NCBI GenBank assembly: GCA_963780895.1 | Contig: CAWAEG010000009.1 | Span: 62,001 to 126,000, forward strand | Direction: 5' to 3' | Origin: DASQFI01 sp963780895 | GTDB taxonomy: Bacteria > Acidobacteriota > Vicinamibacteria > Vicinamibacterales > SCN-69-37 | DNA: 64,000 nt | Part shown: one piece after another, positions 9,059 through 18,717 of the stretch | Position numbering within the stretch: position 1 is the stretch's first letter | How the letters are laid out: each line of letters starts with the position of its first letter | Made by a program: the position numbers and the translations under genes | Notes under the pieces: generated by a model | Databases searched by the model: none | The model's input: only the letters and a program-made list of their open reading frames with translations | Told to the model about the DNA's origin: nothing

Positions 9059-11521
9059 CTACTCGTGCCGAAGAGCGCGCATCGCGTCCACGCTCACCGC
9101 GCGACGCGCCGGGACGAAACATGCGGCGAGCGCGATGACGACGAAGAGCCCGGCCGATCCCACGAACGCGGCCGGATCCGTCGAGCTGACGCCGAAGAGC
9201 AGCGATTCGAGCAACCGCGTCGCGACAGCAGCCAGCGCGAGCCCGATGGCCACGCCCGCGACCGCGAGGCGCATCCCCTGCCGCAGCACCATCCGCACGA
9301 CGTCGCCCGGCTGGGCGCCGAGCGCGACGCGGACGCCGATCTCGCGTGTGCGGCTGGTCACCCTGTAGGCGGTGACGCCATAGATCCCCATCGCGGCGAG
9401 CAGCAGGCCGACGAGGCCAAGGCTGCCGGACACCGACGCCGCCACGCGCTGCGGCACCAGACCGAGCGCCGCGTACTCGTCGAACGTGACCGACGTCACG
9501 ATCGGAAGGTTCGCATTGAGCGACGCAAGCACGCTGCGCAGTTCGGCGGCGAGCCGCTGGCCCTGCGTCGATCGCGCCACGATAGTCACGCGCGGGATGA
9601 ATTGCTGCGCGATCGGCACGTAGACGAATGGGCGGGGATCTTCATCCAGGTTGCGGTACTTCGAGTCGCGCGCGACGGCCACGACGGTGAGGGTCCGCGT
9701 CGCGTCGGGCGCCCCCGTCCGGCCCTCCTGCTGGAGCAGGGTCTTACCCACGGGATCCTGGTTTTGCCACCACCGCCGCGCCGCGGTCTCGTTGACGATC
9801 ACGACCGACGGCGATCCGTCGCGATCGGCATCGGTGAAGTCGCGCCCCGATGCGAGCCGCATCTTCATCGTCGCGAAGTATCCCGGTGTGACGACGTTCC
9901 AATCCACGTCGAGTGGACGGGCAGCGCCCTGAGCCGTGGAACCGGGGACGGTGAGTCCGCCGAGGCCAAGGCCACCGCCTCCGAGCGGCACCATCGCCGC
10001 CAGTGCCGCTGACTGCACGCCCGGTGCGCCACGCACGCGTTGAATCAGCTCGTTCGCGAAGACCCGGCCGGTCTCCGGCGTGTAGCCGGCGAGTGAGAGA
10101 TCGAGCGCGGCCAGTTCCACGCCTCGCGGATCGAATCCTGGATCGATGGCGCCCGCCCGTTCGAGCGCGCGCACGAACAACGCGGCAGCCACGACGAGCA
10201 TGATGCTGAACGCCACCTGTCCGACGACGAACGCGTTGCGCAGCCGCTGGCGGTCCGGTCTGCTTTGGGCGTCCGCTTTCAGATCGCCCACCACGTCGGC
10301 GCGCGATCCATGCAGGGCTGGCGCGAGCCCGGCGGCCACGGCGGCGACGAGCGAGAGACCGAGCGTAAAGCTGACGGCGCGCAGGTCGAGCGGTAAGGAC
10401 ATGTCGATCGGAATCGGCAAAGACGGCAACTGAGACAACAGGAGACTGGTCATCACGCGTGCGAGCGCAAGACCCATCGCGCCGCCCAGGACGAACAGCA
10501 ACGTGGACTCGATGAGCATCTGCCGGACGAGCCTCCCCCGGCCGGCGCCAATCGCGAGCCGGACCGCGATTTCGCGGCGCCGCGCGGTCGCGCGGGCGAG
10601 CAGCACGCCGGCGACGTTCGCACACGCGATTGCGAGCACGAGTGAGACGATGCCCATCAGAACGGCGAAGAACGCCGCGAACGGTCCGCTGTTGCCGGGA
10701 ATCGGCGACTGCGCGATGACGCGCAGTCCCTTGCCGCGATTCTCCCGGGGAAATTCGCGCTCGAGCTGCTGGCCGATCGCCGCAAGCTCTTCCTGCGCCT
10801 GACGCACGCTCACACCCGGCTTGAGACGCGCGCCCATCACCAACCACACGCTTTCCCGGCTCCGCAGTAGCGACGCGGAGCGCGGCGAGAGGTCGCCGAC
10901 CATGTTGATCGGAACCCACAGGTCGACGGTGAGAACTGACGTCCCGTGAAATCCCTCGGGCGTCACGCCGATGACGGTGAACGGCCGTCCGTTCAGCGTC
11001 AACGTTTGCCCGATGATGCCGGGGTCGCCGTCGAAGCGACGCTTCCAGAACGCGTAGCTGAGAACCGCGATCGGTGCGGCGCCCGGCTCTTCGCTGTCCG
11101 ATGACGCAAACAGGCGGCCAATGTGCGGACGTGTCCCCAGGACAGTGAAGTAGTTCAGCGTCGTCATGGCGCCGAAGATCCGTTCGGCGCCAACGTTGCT
11201 TCCAGTCCCGCCCCCGAGGCTCATCGGCTCCGGTTCAAAGCGGTACGCATAGATGCCGTCGAAGACGGTGTGGCGCGCCCGGATGTCGAGATAGTTGGGA
11301 TACGAGCTGTTGTCGAAGCCCTCGCCGTCCTGCGAGCGTCCGACGTCGACGAGCCGGCGGGGAGTTACCACGCCGGCAGGCGGACGAAACAGCAGGGCGT
11401 TGGCGATGGTAAAGATGGCGGTGTTCGCGCCGATGCCGATGGCCAGCGACAGCGCGGCCGTCAGCGCGAAGAGCGGATTGCGGCGTAACAGACGGGCGGC
11501 GTATCGGAAGTCCTGAAGCAT
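9059..11521 (-). CDS. ADOP family permease lacking the N-terminal cytoplasmic segment
   Basis: This 820-residue protein starts directly at MLQDFRYAARLLRRNPLF and the first TM helix (LSLAIGIGANTAIFTIA), without the ~70-residue N-terminal segment of its three neighbours. It has two periplasmic-core/FtsX halves with RRREIAVRLAIGAGRGRLV (about residue 310) and TREIGVRVALGAQPGDVV (about 730). The end is AVSVDAMRALRHE. It is convergent with the previous ADOP (19-base gap) and divergent from the kinase region, with no dedicated regulator beside it. The function is presumed transport or envelope stress; the substrate is unknown. Confidence 0.9.
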   Translation of the reverse strand: MLQDFRYAARLLRRNPLFALTAALSLAIGIGANTAIFTIANALLFRPPAGVVTPRRLVDVGRSQDGEGFDNSSYPNYLDIRARHTVFDGIYAYRFEPEPMSLGGGTGSNVGAERIFGAMTTLNYFTVLGTRPHIGRLFASSDSEEPGAAPIAVLSYAFWKRRFDGDPGIIGQTLTLNGRPFTVIGVTPEGFHGTSVLTVDLWVPINMVGDLSPRSASLLRSRESVWLVMGARLKPGVSVRQAQEELAAIGQQLEREFPRENRGKGLRVIAQSPIPGNSGPFAAFFAVLMGIVSLVLAIACANVAGVLLARATARRREIAVRLAIGAGRGRLVRQMLIESTLLFVLGGAMGLALARVMTSLLLSQLPSLPIPIDMSLPLDLRAVSFTLGLSLVAAVAAGLAPALHGSRADVVGDLKADAQSRPDRQRLRNAFVVGQVAFSIMLVVAAALFVRALERAGAIDPGFDPRGVELAALDLSLAGYTPETGRVFANELIQRVRGAPGVQSAALAAMVPLGGGGLGLGGLTVPGSTAQGAARPLDVDWNVVTPGYFATMKMRLASGRDFTDADRDGSPSVVIVNETAARRWWQNQDPVGKTLLQQEGRTGAPDATRTLTVVAVARDSKYRNLDEDPRPFVYVPIAQQFIPRVTIVARSTQGQRLAAELRSVLASLNANLPIVTSVTFDEYAALGLVPQRVAASVSGSLGLVGLLLAAMGIYGVTAYRVTSRTREIGVRVALGAQPGDVVRMVLRQGMRLAVAGVAIGLALAAVATRLLESLLFGVSSTDPAAFVGSAGLFVVIALAACFVPARRAVSVDAMRALRHE

Positions 11522-11565
11522 GGCTCAGCCTCTGATACGAATTTGGGGTTGAGAGGGTTAACTGC

Positions 11566-11748
11566 GTGACGGGTCGATATACTCACGCGACCGATTTGGC
11601 TCTGACCCCCGGCACCCGCCTCGGCCCGTACGAAATCACCGCGCAGATTGGCGCCGGCGGGATGGGCGCCTGCGGCCCGGCGAGCGAGCGAAGCGAGACG
11701 AGCCGTCACGGCGCGGGGGTGGGGCCCCGCGCAACTAGAACAAAGTAG
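11566..11748 (+). pseudogene. Serine/threonine kinase N-terminal remnant
   Basis: The frame reads LTPGTRLGPYEITAQIGAGGMG, the N-terminal strand and glycine-rich loop of a bacterial serine/threonine kinase. It then runs into ACGPASERSETSRHGAGVG, low-complexity sequence encoded by a GAGCGAGCGAAGCGAGACGAG repeat. Everything beyond the loop (catalytic Lys, HRD, DFG) is missing. A complete kinase with a near-identical N-terminus starts 13 bases later, so this is probably a duplicated head cut by a repeat. A TATACT box at 11577-11582 may be an old promoter. Confidence 0.7.
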
Positions 11749-11760
11749 ACTTCCGAGCCC

Positions 11761-14596
11761 ATGCCGCTACCGACTGGCGCGCGAATTGGTCCGTACGAAA
11801 TAACTGGCGCGCTCGGTGCCGGCGGCATGGGTGAGGTCTATCGGGCGAAGGACACCAAGCTCAATCGCGACGTCGCGATCAAGGTGCTGCCCGCGGCGTT
11901 CGCCACCGACGCCGATCGGCTCGCGCGCTTCACCCGCGAAGCGCAAACGCTTGCGTCACTCAACCATCCGAACATCGCGGCGATTTACGGCATCGAAGAG
12001 TCCTTGTCGTCGGGGTCAGGGCAGGCCCCTTCGACCGTTCGAGAGCCTCACGGTCGCCCCGAGGACGCTCGAGGGGCGACAAGCTCAGGGCAGGCGGGCG
12101 TTCGCGCGCTGGTGATGGAACTGGTCGAGGGCGACGATCTGTCGGCATTGATCGCGCGCGGCTCGATGTCGCACGCCGACGCCGTGCCCATCGCGCGCCA
12201 GATTGCCGAGGCGCTCGAAGCGGCGCACGAGCACGGGGTCATCCATCGCGATCTGAAACCTGCCAACGTCAAGGTGCGCGCCGACGGCACCGTGAAAGTG
12301 CTCGACTTCGGTCTCGCCAAAGCGCTGCGAGGGGACGGGTCTCGCTTGCGCGAGCAAGACCCGTCCCCTTCGGCGGACGCGATGAATTCGCCGACACTCA
12401 CCGCGGCCGCCTTCGCCACGGGCTACGGCGGGCCAGGCGTGATTCTCGGCACGGCCGCTTACATGGCACCCGAGCAGGCGAAGGGGAAGCCGGTCGACCG
12501 CCGCGCGGACATCTGGGCGTTCGGCGTCGTGCTCTACGAGATGCTGTCGGGCAGACGCGCATTCGAGGGCCAGGATGTTTCCGAGACGCTGGCCGCCGTG
12601 CTCACCCGCGAGCCGGAGTTTGCCGCCGTGCCGGCATCCACCCCGGCGCCGCTCGTGGCCCTGATGCGGCGTTGCCTCGAGCGCGATCCCAAGCGCCGGC
12701 TGCGCGATATCGGCGAAGCACGATTGACGCTCGAAGCGCCGATGCCCGACCGTCCGGCCACGCCGGCCGCGGCTCCGGCGGCGGGTGCGTCGCGACGCGT
12801 GGCCCTCTGGCGCGCGGCGACGGCGATCCTGGCGATGACGCTGCTCGGCGTCTCGGTTCTGTGGTGGCGATCATCGCGCCCCAACAGCAGCGCCCCGATT
12901 CGGGCGGCGATTCTGCTACCAAGGGGCGTCACGCTCGACCTCGGTCTCTATACGGTGGTGGCGATTTCACCGGATGGCTCCACGATTGCGGTCGTCGGGA
13001 GCAGTGGGGGAGTTCGTCGCCTCTACGTCCGACGACTGAGCGAGTACGAGCCCCGCCTGCTCGAGGGCACCGAGGACGCGTCGTCGCCGTTCTTCTCGCC
13101 GACGGGATCGTGGATCGGGTTTTTCGCGGGAGGCAGGCTGAAAAAAGTGCCCGCCGATGGCGGCCCGATCATCCCGCTGGCTGACGCCCAGGACAACCGC
13201 GGCGGCATCTGGACGCGGGACGACACGATCATCTACACGCCGTCGGCCTCCACGCCGATCTATCGCGTTCCTGCGGCCGGGGGCACGGCGTCGACGGTGT
13301 CGAAGGTCGACGAAAGCAAGCGCGAGCGGACCCATCGTTGGCCGACGCTGCTTCCCGACGGCAAGACGGTGCTCGTGACGGTCGGCAGCATCGAGCATCC
13401 GGACGATTACGACGACGCGAGAATTGATGCGGTGCGCCTGGATACCGGCGACCGAAGCGTCGTGATCCAGGGCGGGCGAATGGCGCGATATACGTCGACC
13501 GGTCACCTGCTCTTCCTGCGTGGAAAGGTGCTGTATGCGGTGCCGTTCGACCCCGCGCGCGGAACGGCCGGCGCCTCGCCTGTGCCGGTCATCGATGGCG
13601 TGTCGGGCGATGTCACCACCGGCGCGGCCAACTACGCGATGGCCGATTCGGGGGCGGTCGTGTTCGTGCCCGGGGATCCCGCGGGCGGCGAGCGAAGGCT
13701 GGCGTGGGTCGATCGGAAGGGCGTCGGCGCGCCGATCGAAGCCCCGCCGGCCTTCTACTCGGATCCTCATGTCTCGCCGGACGGCCGCAGAGTGTCGGTG
13801 TCGATCAACGTCGGGAGCAGCACGCGAGACCTGCACGTCATCGACACGCAGCGCGGCACGTCGAGCCGGCTGACGTTTGGCCCCGAAAACCGAACAGCGC
13901 TCTGGACGCCCGACGGCGCCCGGCTCATTTACATCACCCTGGACCGAGCCCGCAATGTTTCGACCGTGATGAGTCGATCGGCCGACGGCAGCGGCGTACC
14001 CGAGGCCCTCGGCGAAATCGGCGGTCAGGCGTACGCCGAAGACCTCACGGCGGGCGGCGACGCCTTGGTGCTCTCGGCCAATCCCTCGACGGCCGGCGGC
14101 AGATTCAGCGTGTTCAAGCTGACGCTTCAGAAGGGATCGAAACCCGTCATGGTCGCATCGGCGGCGACGGGAGACGTGTCCCAGGCGACGCTGTCACCGG
14201 ACGGCCGCTGGCTCGCGTACGTTTCGACTGAGTCCGGGAGGATCGAGATCTACGTGCAGTCGTTTGCGTCGGGCGGCGGCCGGTCCCAGGTTTCGAACGC
14301 GGGCGGCGCGGAGCCCAGATGGGCGCCGGATGGCCGCGCGTTGTACCTACGTACAGGCCGACACGCTCATGAGGGTGCCTATCGAACCCGGGGCGGCGTT
14401 CAGCCCCGGCAAACCTGAGGCGCTGTTCGCCGGCATGACGCCGCCGGTGACCGACAGTGGCCAGACGTATGCCGTGGCGCCGAAGGGTGAGCGGTTTCTG
14501 GTGCTCCGTCCCGCGCGCGAGAACGCGGGACCGCCCGAAGTCCGGCTCGTGCTCAACTGGTTCGACGAGCTCCGCGCGCTCACGATCGGGAAGTAG
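11761..14596 (+). CDS. Serine/threonine protein kinase with WD40-like (PD40) propeller, one frameshift
   Basis: This is about 944 residues after repair. The kinase domain (about 11-310) has the loop GALGAGGMGEVYRAKD, catalytic Lys in VAIKVL, HRD in VIHRDLKPANVKV and DFG in VLDFGLAKAL. One TM helix follows (ATAILAMTLLGVSVLWW, about 355-372), then a C-terminal propeller of TolB/PD40-like repeats (ISPDGSTIAVVG, VSPDGRRVSVS, LSPDGRWLAYVS). The open frame stops at 14418, but the family C-terminus (GDTLMRVPIEPG...LVLNWFDELRAL) continues one base out of frame to 14596; an extra C near 14358 explains this. Two stretches inside the kinase domain, 12001-12096 and 12331-12368, are in-frame inserted repeats (listed separately). 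Targets are unknown; the propeller may sense periplasmic ligands or proteins. Confidence 0.88.
12016..12095. repeat. In-frame repeat inside the kinase gene, bounded by 11-bp direct repeats
   Basis: TCAGGGCAGGC occurs at 12016-12026 and again at 12085-12095. Between them is CCTTCGACCGTTCGAGAGCC... and ...GGGGCGACAAGCTCAGGG, related to the dispersed CCTTCGAC(N)CTCAGGGC element also seen at 570-589. It adds about 30 residues (serine-, glycine- and arginine-rich) between GIEE and VRALVMELVEG, a position where related kinases have only a short link, and keeps the frame open. Confidence 0.65.
12331..12368. repeat. In-frame palindrome inside the kinase activation segment
   Basis: Two 16-base arms starting GGGGACGGGTCT and ending AGACCCGTCCCC pair with one mismatch around a 6-base loop (12347-12352). 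The element encodes about 12 residues (RGDGSRLREQDPSP) between the DFGLAKAL motif and NSPTLT, in the activation loop. Its strand symmetry and G/C character differ from ordinary kinase coding sequence, so it looks like an inserted palindromic element. Confidence 0.6.
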
Positions 14597-14688
14597 GGTC
14601 GCGCAGGGCCGGACGCATTCCTGTTGCTTTCCAAAATGAGGTGGGCTACTCTCCTGTTGGAAACCAAAAGGAAGCCGGAGGACGTGCG

Positions 14689-17325
14689 ATGAGCGCGCTG
14701 AGGCGGTTCCTGATGCGGCTCGTTTCGACACCGAGACGCCGCGACGAGGCGCGATTCAGGGAGGAGCTGGACGCTCACCTGGAGATGCGCACGGCGGAGC
14801 ACGTGCGCGCCGGTCTGTCGTCGGGCGAAGCGCGACGCCGGGCCGTCCTCGAGTTCGGACCGATCGAAGCGATCAGAGGCCGTTACCGCGACGAGCAGGG
14901 CCTGCCGATCGTCGACGACCTTCTTCAGGACGTGCGGTACACCTTCCGACAGCTCCGGAAGGCCCCGTTGTTCACGCTCACGGCGGCGGCTTCACTCGCG
15001 ATGGGCATCGGAGCCACCGCCGCGGTCTTCACGGTCATCGAGCGAGTGCTGCTTCGGCCGCTGCCCGTCTCGAAGCCGCACGAGCTCGTGTATGTGACGG
15101 ACGAACGGATCCTGACCCAGCCCAACGCGCGGTTCTCCTATCCGTTCTATATGGTCCTGCGAGACAACACCGTTCTGAACGGCCTTGCGGCCCGCGCGGC
15201 CTATCCGCTGAACCTGACGGTGAACGGACAGCCCGTGAGAGCCAACGGCGAGCTCGTGTCCGGCAACTATTTCGACGTCGCGGGCGTCGGCACGATCTCT
15301 GGCCGGACGTTTTCGCCGGACGAAGACAAGACGCCTGGCGCCCACCCGGTGGCCGTGATCAGCGAATCGTTCTGGCGCACGGTTTTTGGCTCCGACCCGG
15401 CGATTGCCGGCCGAACCGTGTTGGTCAACGATCAGACATTCGCCATTCTGGGCATTGCCGGAAACGGTTTCACCGGCACGGACGTGGGCCGCCCGACCGA
15501 CATCTGGATCCCATTGGCCATGCAGCGTGAGGTCGGCCGGAATCTCTTGACCGAAGCCCGGACGAACTGGCTCGAAATGATTGCCCGCCTGCACACTGGT
15601 CGAGACCTGACGGAGACGGCGGCAGAACTCAACCGGGATCTTCAGCGACGTGTGTCCGATCTGCCGCCACAGACATCGGTCAGGATGCTCGTCCTCCTGC
15701 CGGCCGACAAGGGGGCCTCGCCTGCGCGTGGCGACCTGGGATCCGCGCTGCGCGGGCTCTTTGCGCTGAGCTGTCTGGCTCTGGTGCTCGCCTGCGTGAA
15801 TGTGGCTTGTCTGTCGGCGGTACGGTCCGCGAGCCGCGAAAAGGAAATGGCGATACGCCTGGCTCTCGGCGCGCGCCATTCACGGCTGCAGCGGCAGCTG
15901 CTCACCGAAGGGCTCGTGCTCGCGGCCCTCGGAGGAGTTGCCGGTGTCCTGATCGCGCCCTCAGCGGCGCGAGCGCTCGTCGCCGCTCAGTCCACCGGGC
16001 TCCGGATCGAGACGGGCCTCGACCCGCGAGTGTTGATCGTCGGTCTGTTCGTGACCTTGATGAGCGGTTTCATCGTGGCGCTCCTGCCGATCCTCGGGTC
16101 CAGGAAGGTCCGACTCGTCCAGACGTGGAACGCTGGCACGGGCTCGCGACCTGCGACCCATCGACTCATGGCGCACGACGGGATCGTCGCGCTTCAGATC
16201 GCGATGGCGCTGTCGATGCTGATCAGCGCGGCGTTGCTCGTGCAGAGTGTCCGCAGCCTCCGCTCTGTCGATCCCGGATTCCGCTCGGATAACCTGTTGC
16301 TCGCCTCGCTCGACCCGGCCGCCGGCGGCTACGACTCGAACCGGATCGATGGCTTCTGGCGCGCCACGCTGGAGCAGGTGAGCCGGGTACCGGGAGTCCG
16401 GAGCGTCTCACTGGCCAAGACCGTTCCGCTCGCACCGGGCCGGCAGCGCCAGCCCTGGGTGCATGCGGCCACCGGCGAGAAGATCGAAATCGACACCAAT
16501 GTCGTTGGACCGTCGTACTTTCAGACACTCGGGATCCCGGTGCTCCGCGGGCGCGAATTCAACCACGAGGACGGAAGAACCTCACGACTCGTCGTCATCG
16601 TGAACGAGCGCCTCGCGGCGATGTTCTGGCCGCAGCAGGATCCAATCGGGAAGGGGATTCGCCTGCCGGATTCCGGGAAACCGGTCGCTGAAGTGGTCGG
16701 CGTGGTCCTCGACGTGAAGTACCGGGACCTCCGCGGCGAAGCCGGCCCGATGTTCTACCGGCCGGCCCTGCAGAGCCGGTCCATCGACTCGATGGCCCTG
16801 CACGTTCGCGCAGCAGGCGATCCGGCTGCGCTCGTGAACGCCATCCGGCTCGGCGTCCGCAACGTCGCCCCGAACGTTCCGCTGTTTCAGATCACGACCC
16901 TCGAAGAGCAACTCGACGCAGCGTTCGCCCAGACGCGTCAGGCGGCGCTGCTGACCGGTACGTTCGGCGTCCTCGCGCTTCTCCTCAGCGGAATCGGCGT
17001 CTACGGGGTGACTGCGCTCGCGGTGAGCCGCCGGACTCGGGATATCGGCATTCGGATGGCGCTCGGCGCCCGGCGCGTTCAAATCGTTCGAACCATCGGC
17101 GCCCGCGGCATCGCGCTCATCGCCATCGGCTTGAGCCTTGGACTGCTGGGTTCGTTGGCGTTTGCCCGCGTGACGGGAACGTTGTTGTTCGGCGTGACCG
17201 CCGGCGACACCGCGACATTCGCCTGGATGGCGACGCTGCTCGCCGTCGTCTCCCTGATCGGTCTATCGATTCCCGTTCGAGCCGCAACCCGGCTGGATGC
17301 GCTCGCGGCGATCCGACAGGACTAG
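14689..17325 (+). CDS. ADOP family FtsX/MacB-like permease
   Basis: This 878-residue permease starts at the ATG at 14689, chosen because GGAG at 14677-14680 is well spaced and because M-S-A-L-R-R-F matches the family start; a GTG at 14641 opens the same frame but has no ribosome site. It has the ADOP N-terminal segment (FREELDAHLEMRTAEHVRAG), the first TM helix with LAMGIGATAAVFTVI, and two core-plus-FtsX halves (EKEMAIRLALGARHSRL; RRTRDIGIRMALGARRVQIV). The end is TRLDALAAIRQD. It follows the kinase by about 90 bases on the same strand, so the two may be co-regulated. Confidence 0.9.
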   Translation: MSALRRFLMRLVSTPRRRDEARFREELDAHLEMRTAEHVRAGLSSGEARRRAVLEFGPIEAIRGRYRDEQGLPIVDDLLQDVRYTFRQLRKAPLFTLTAAASLAMGIGATAAVFTVIERVLLRPLPVSKPHELVYVTDERILTQPNARFSYPFYMVLRDNTVLNGLAARAAYPLNLTVNGQPVRANGELVSGNYFDVAGVGTISGRTFSPDEDKTPGAHPVAVISESFWRTVFGSDPAIAGRTVLVNDQTFAILGIAGNGFTGTDVGRPTDIWIPLAMQREVGRNLLTEARTNWLEMIARLHTGRDLTETAAELNRDLQRRVSDLPPQTSVRMLVLLPADKGASPARGDLGSALRGLFALSCLALVLACVNVACLSAVRSASREKEMAIRLALGARHSRLQRQLLTEGLVLAALGGVAGVLIAPSAARALVAAQSTGLRIETGLDPRVLIVGLFVTLMSGFIVALLPILGSRKVRLVQTWNAGTGSRPATHRLMAHDGIVALQIAMALSMLISAALLVQSVRSLRSVDPGFRSDNLLLASLDPAAGGYDSNRIDGFWRATLEQVSRVPGVRSVSLAKTVPLAPGRQRQPWVHAATGEKIEIDTNVVGPSYFQTLGIPVLRGREFNHEDGRTSRLVVIVNERLAAMFWPQQDPIGKGIRLPDSGKPVAEVVGVVLDVKYRDLRGEAGPMFYRPALQSRSIDSMALHVRAAGDPAALVNAIRLGVRNVAPNVPLFQITTLEEQLDAAFAQTRQAALLTGTFGVLALLLSGIGVYGVTALAVSRRTRDIGIRMALGARRVQIVRTIGARGIALIAIGLSLGLLGSLAFARVTGTLLFGVTAGDTATFAWMATLLAVVSLIGLSIPVRAATRLDALAAIRQD

Positions 17326-17327
17326 CG

Positions 17328-17398
17328 TCAGTTCCGCGACGCCGACAGGAGTCGCCTCAGTTCCGCGACTCCGACAGGAGTCGCCTCAGTTCCGCGAA
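17328..17398. repeat. 29-bp tandem repeat duplicating the 3' end of the HTH gene
   Basis: Two full 29-base units (17328-17356 and 17357-17385), starting TCAGTTCCGCGAC and differing by one base, are followed by a partial third (17386-17398). Each unit contains GACTCCGACAGGAGTC, a small hairpin. On the minus strand the unit start (TCAGTTCCGCG) is the last codons and stop of the HTH gene, so the array looks like tandem duplication of that gene's end, lying between two convergent genes. Confidence 0.8.
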
Positions 17399-17967
17399 AC
17401 CGCCGGCGCCTCGTCCGCCGATGCGAGCCGTGACTCCTCTCGGCTCCGCATTGGCCGGGTGTGGCCGCCCAAGATGACGGAGTTTGCGTACCACGAGGCC
17501 AGGCTGCACCCCAGCGCCGCCGTCGAGAGTGCGTGATACGCGAGCGCGACAGCGCCGCCGATCACCCACAGATTCGTTCCCGTTGATTGGGTGATGATGG
17601 CGGCCAGCAGAAGCACCACGCACGTGTCCGCGACGACCGTCAACATCCGGCTCACCGTGCGCTCGCTCCATCGGGCATCGGGCTCGATGGTCAACCGCAA
17701 CCTGGCGCCTTCGCCGGCGCCAGTCTCCGGGTAATGCTGGTAGTACTCCGCCAGAATCGCGGCAGACGGAACGCCGATCGCCGTGGCATACGCCCGCAGC
17801 ATCGCCCGACGGTAGAAATCGTGGGACACGTTCGAGGGGCCGTTGGCTTCGAGGTCCTCCAGAACGGACATTCTGATCATCGTCGAGGCGGCGACCGTCT
17901 CGAGCTTGACGCCGCGCTGTTCGCGCTCGCGCCGTAGTACCGCGCCGAACGACGCCTGGGTCTTCAT
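17386..17967 (-). CDS. RodZ-like helix-turn-helix membrane protein
   Basis: This protein has 193 residues from the ATG at 17967; in-frame sequence further upstream lacks homology character. Residues 1-75 form a RodZ/HTH_25-type domain (FGAVLRREREQRGVKLETVA.ST.I....LEDLE) including FYRRAMLRAYATAIG. After a linker come two or three hydrophobic segments (MLTVVADTCVVLLLAAII; WVIGGAVALAYHALSTAALG). Such proteins are cytoplasmic HTH domains anchored to the membrane; RodZ itself links MreB to the wall machinery, but this one is short and has no periplasmic domain, so the role is uncertain. It is convergent with the ADOP gene. Confidence 0.7.
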   Translation of the reverse strand: MKTQASFGAVLRREREQRGVKLETVAASTMIRMSVLEDLEANGPSNVSHDFYRRAMLRAYATAIGVPSAAILAEYYQHYPETGAGEGARLRLTIEPDARWSERTVSRMLTVVADTCVVLLLAAIITQSTGTNLWVIGGAVALAYHALSTAALGCSLASWYANSVILGGHTRPMRSREESRLASADEAPAVSRN

Positions 17968-18407
17968 AAGACCAAAATACGCGCGTCGGCCGACGGGTGC
18001 AATACATGGTTGGTTCCTGTTCCTTTGTGGACAGCTATTCCACCCCACCTGCACACCGATCATTGTCGAGAGCGCTCCTTCGTCGAAGTGAGGATTGGGC
18101 AGCCCGACCTGCATCAGCCCACGATCATTCGTGGCGCTGATCGCGCCTCCGGGTCATCGTCGCCAAAGATGCCACGCTGCCAGACGACCCCCGCGGCGTA
18201 CCGTGTCTCGGGCCCTCCAACCCGCAGTTCCTCCTGCGCACGCGCATGTGCAAAAACAGGGCGAAAGCGCCAGATTTTGACCATTCCATGCCGCCTCCCA
18301 ACCGGTTCATACCCAAGACGGGCTGTTGGCCCTCGACCGCGGTCCAGCCTGAATCTTCCACAGTGAGGGGCGGCGGGGTAGAATCGCGCCGTACGAGGGG
18401 CCTGCAT
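17968..18407. other. Intergenic stretch without a confident gene
   Basis: This 440-base region has one possible minus-strand small frame at 18114-18284 (56 codons from ATG, starting MVKIWRFRP), which I cannot assign and which may be chance. TAGAAT near 18380, some 28 bases before the next ATG, could be a -10 box for the 97-residue gene downstream. Nothing else is recognised. Confidence 0.4.
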
Positions 18408-18701
18408 ATGTCGCGACGACTGCTTGAAGAGGTGAAGGGTATTGGTGAGGTTTCGGCCGGCGGGGTCGTGCTGCGATCGACCCCTTATACGCTCGAAATC
18501 TGGGGCGAGGATACCGAAGCCGGGCACCTGGCCCACCCGTCGATCGAGGGACATATCGACATCACCGGAATCAGCGAAGCGGTCGTGCTCGCCGGACCGA
18601 CGACGCTGACGCTGAAGCTCGAGGACGGCCGCCATCTGCCGTTCTCGATTACCGACACGGGCGGCAAGATCGTCGGCCGGGGATTCGTCGAGGCGGCGTA
18701 G
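18408..18701 (+). CDS. Small conserved-looking protein of unknown function
   Basis: This gene encodes 97 residues from the ATG at 18408. The sequence is strand-rich and regularly alternating (SAGGVVLRSTPYTLEIWGED; HIDITGISEAVVLAGPTTLTLKLEDGRHLPFSITD), suggesting a small beta-barrel of the OB or PilZ size class, but no motif is diagnostic. Codon use looks like a real gene. It is followed 16 bases later by a kinase remnant on the same strand. I do not recognise the family. Confidence 0.5.
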   Translation: MSRRLLEEVKGIGEVSAGGVVLRSTPYTLEIWGEDTEAGHLAHPSIEGHIDITGISEAVVLAGPTTLTLKLEDGRHLPFSITDTGGKIVGRGFVEAA

Positions 18702-18717
18702 CCGTCTCGGGGTTTCC

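Noticed and set aside
11566..11748. A separate small functional gene before the kinase
   Set aside because: It copies the first ~20 residues of a kinase and then runs into repeat sequence, so a broken duplicate is the simpler reading.
18125..18361. 78-codon minus-strand frame in the spacer before the small unknown gene
   Set aside because: No motif, no ribosome site, and a competing frame (18114-18284) of equal quality; neither can be supported.
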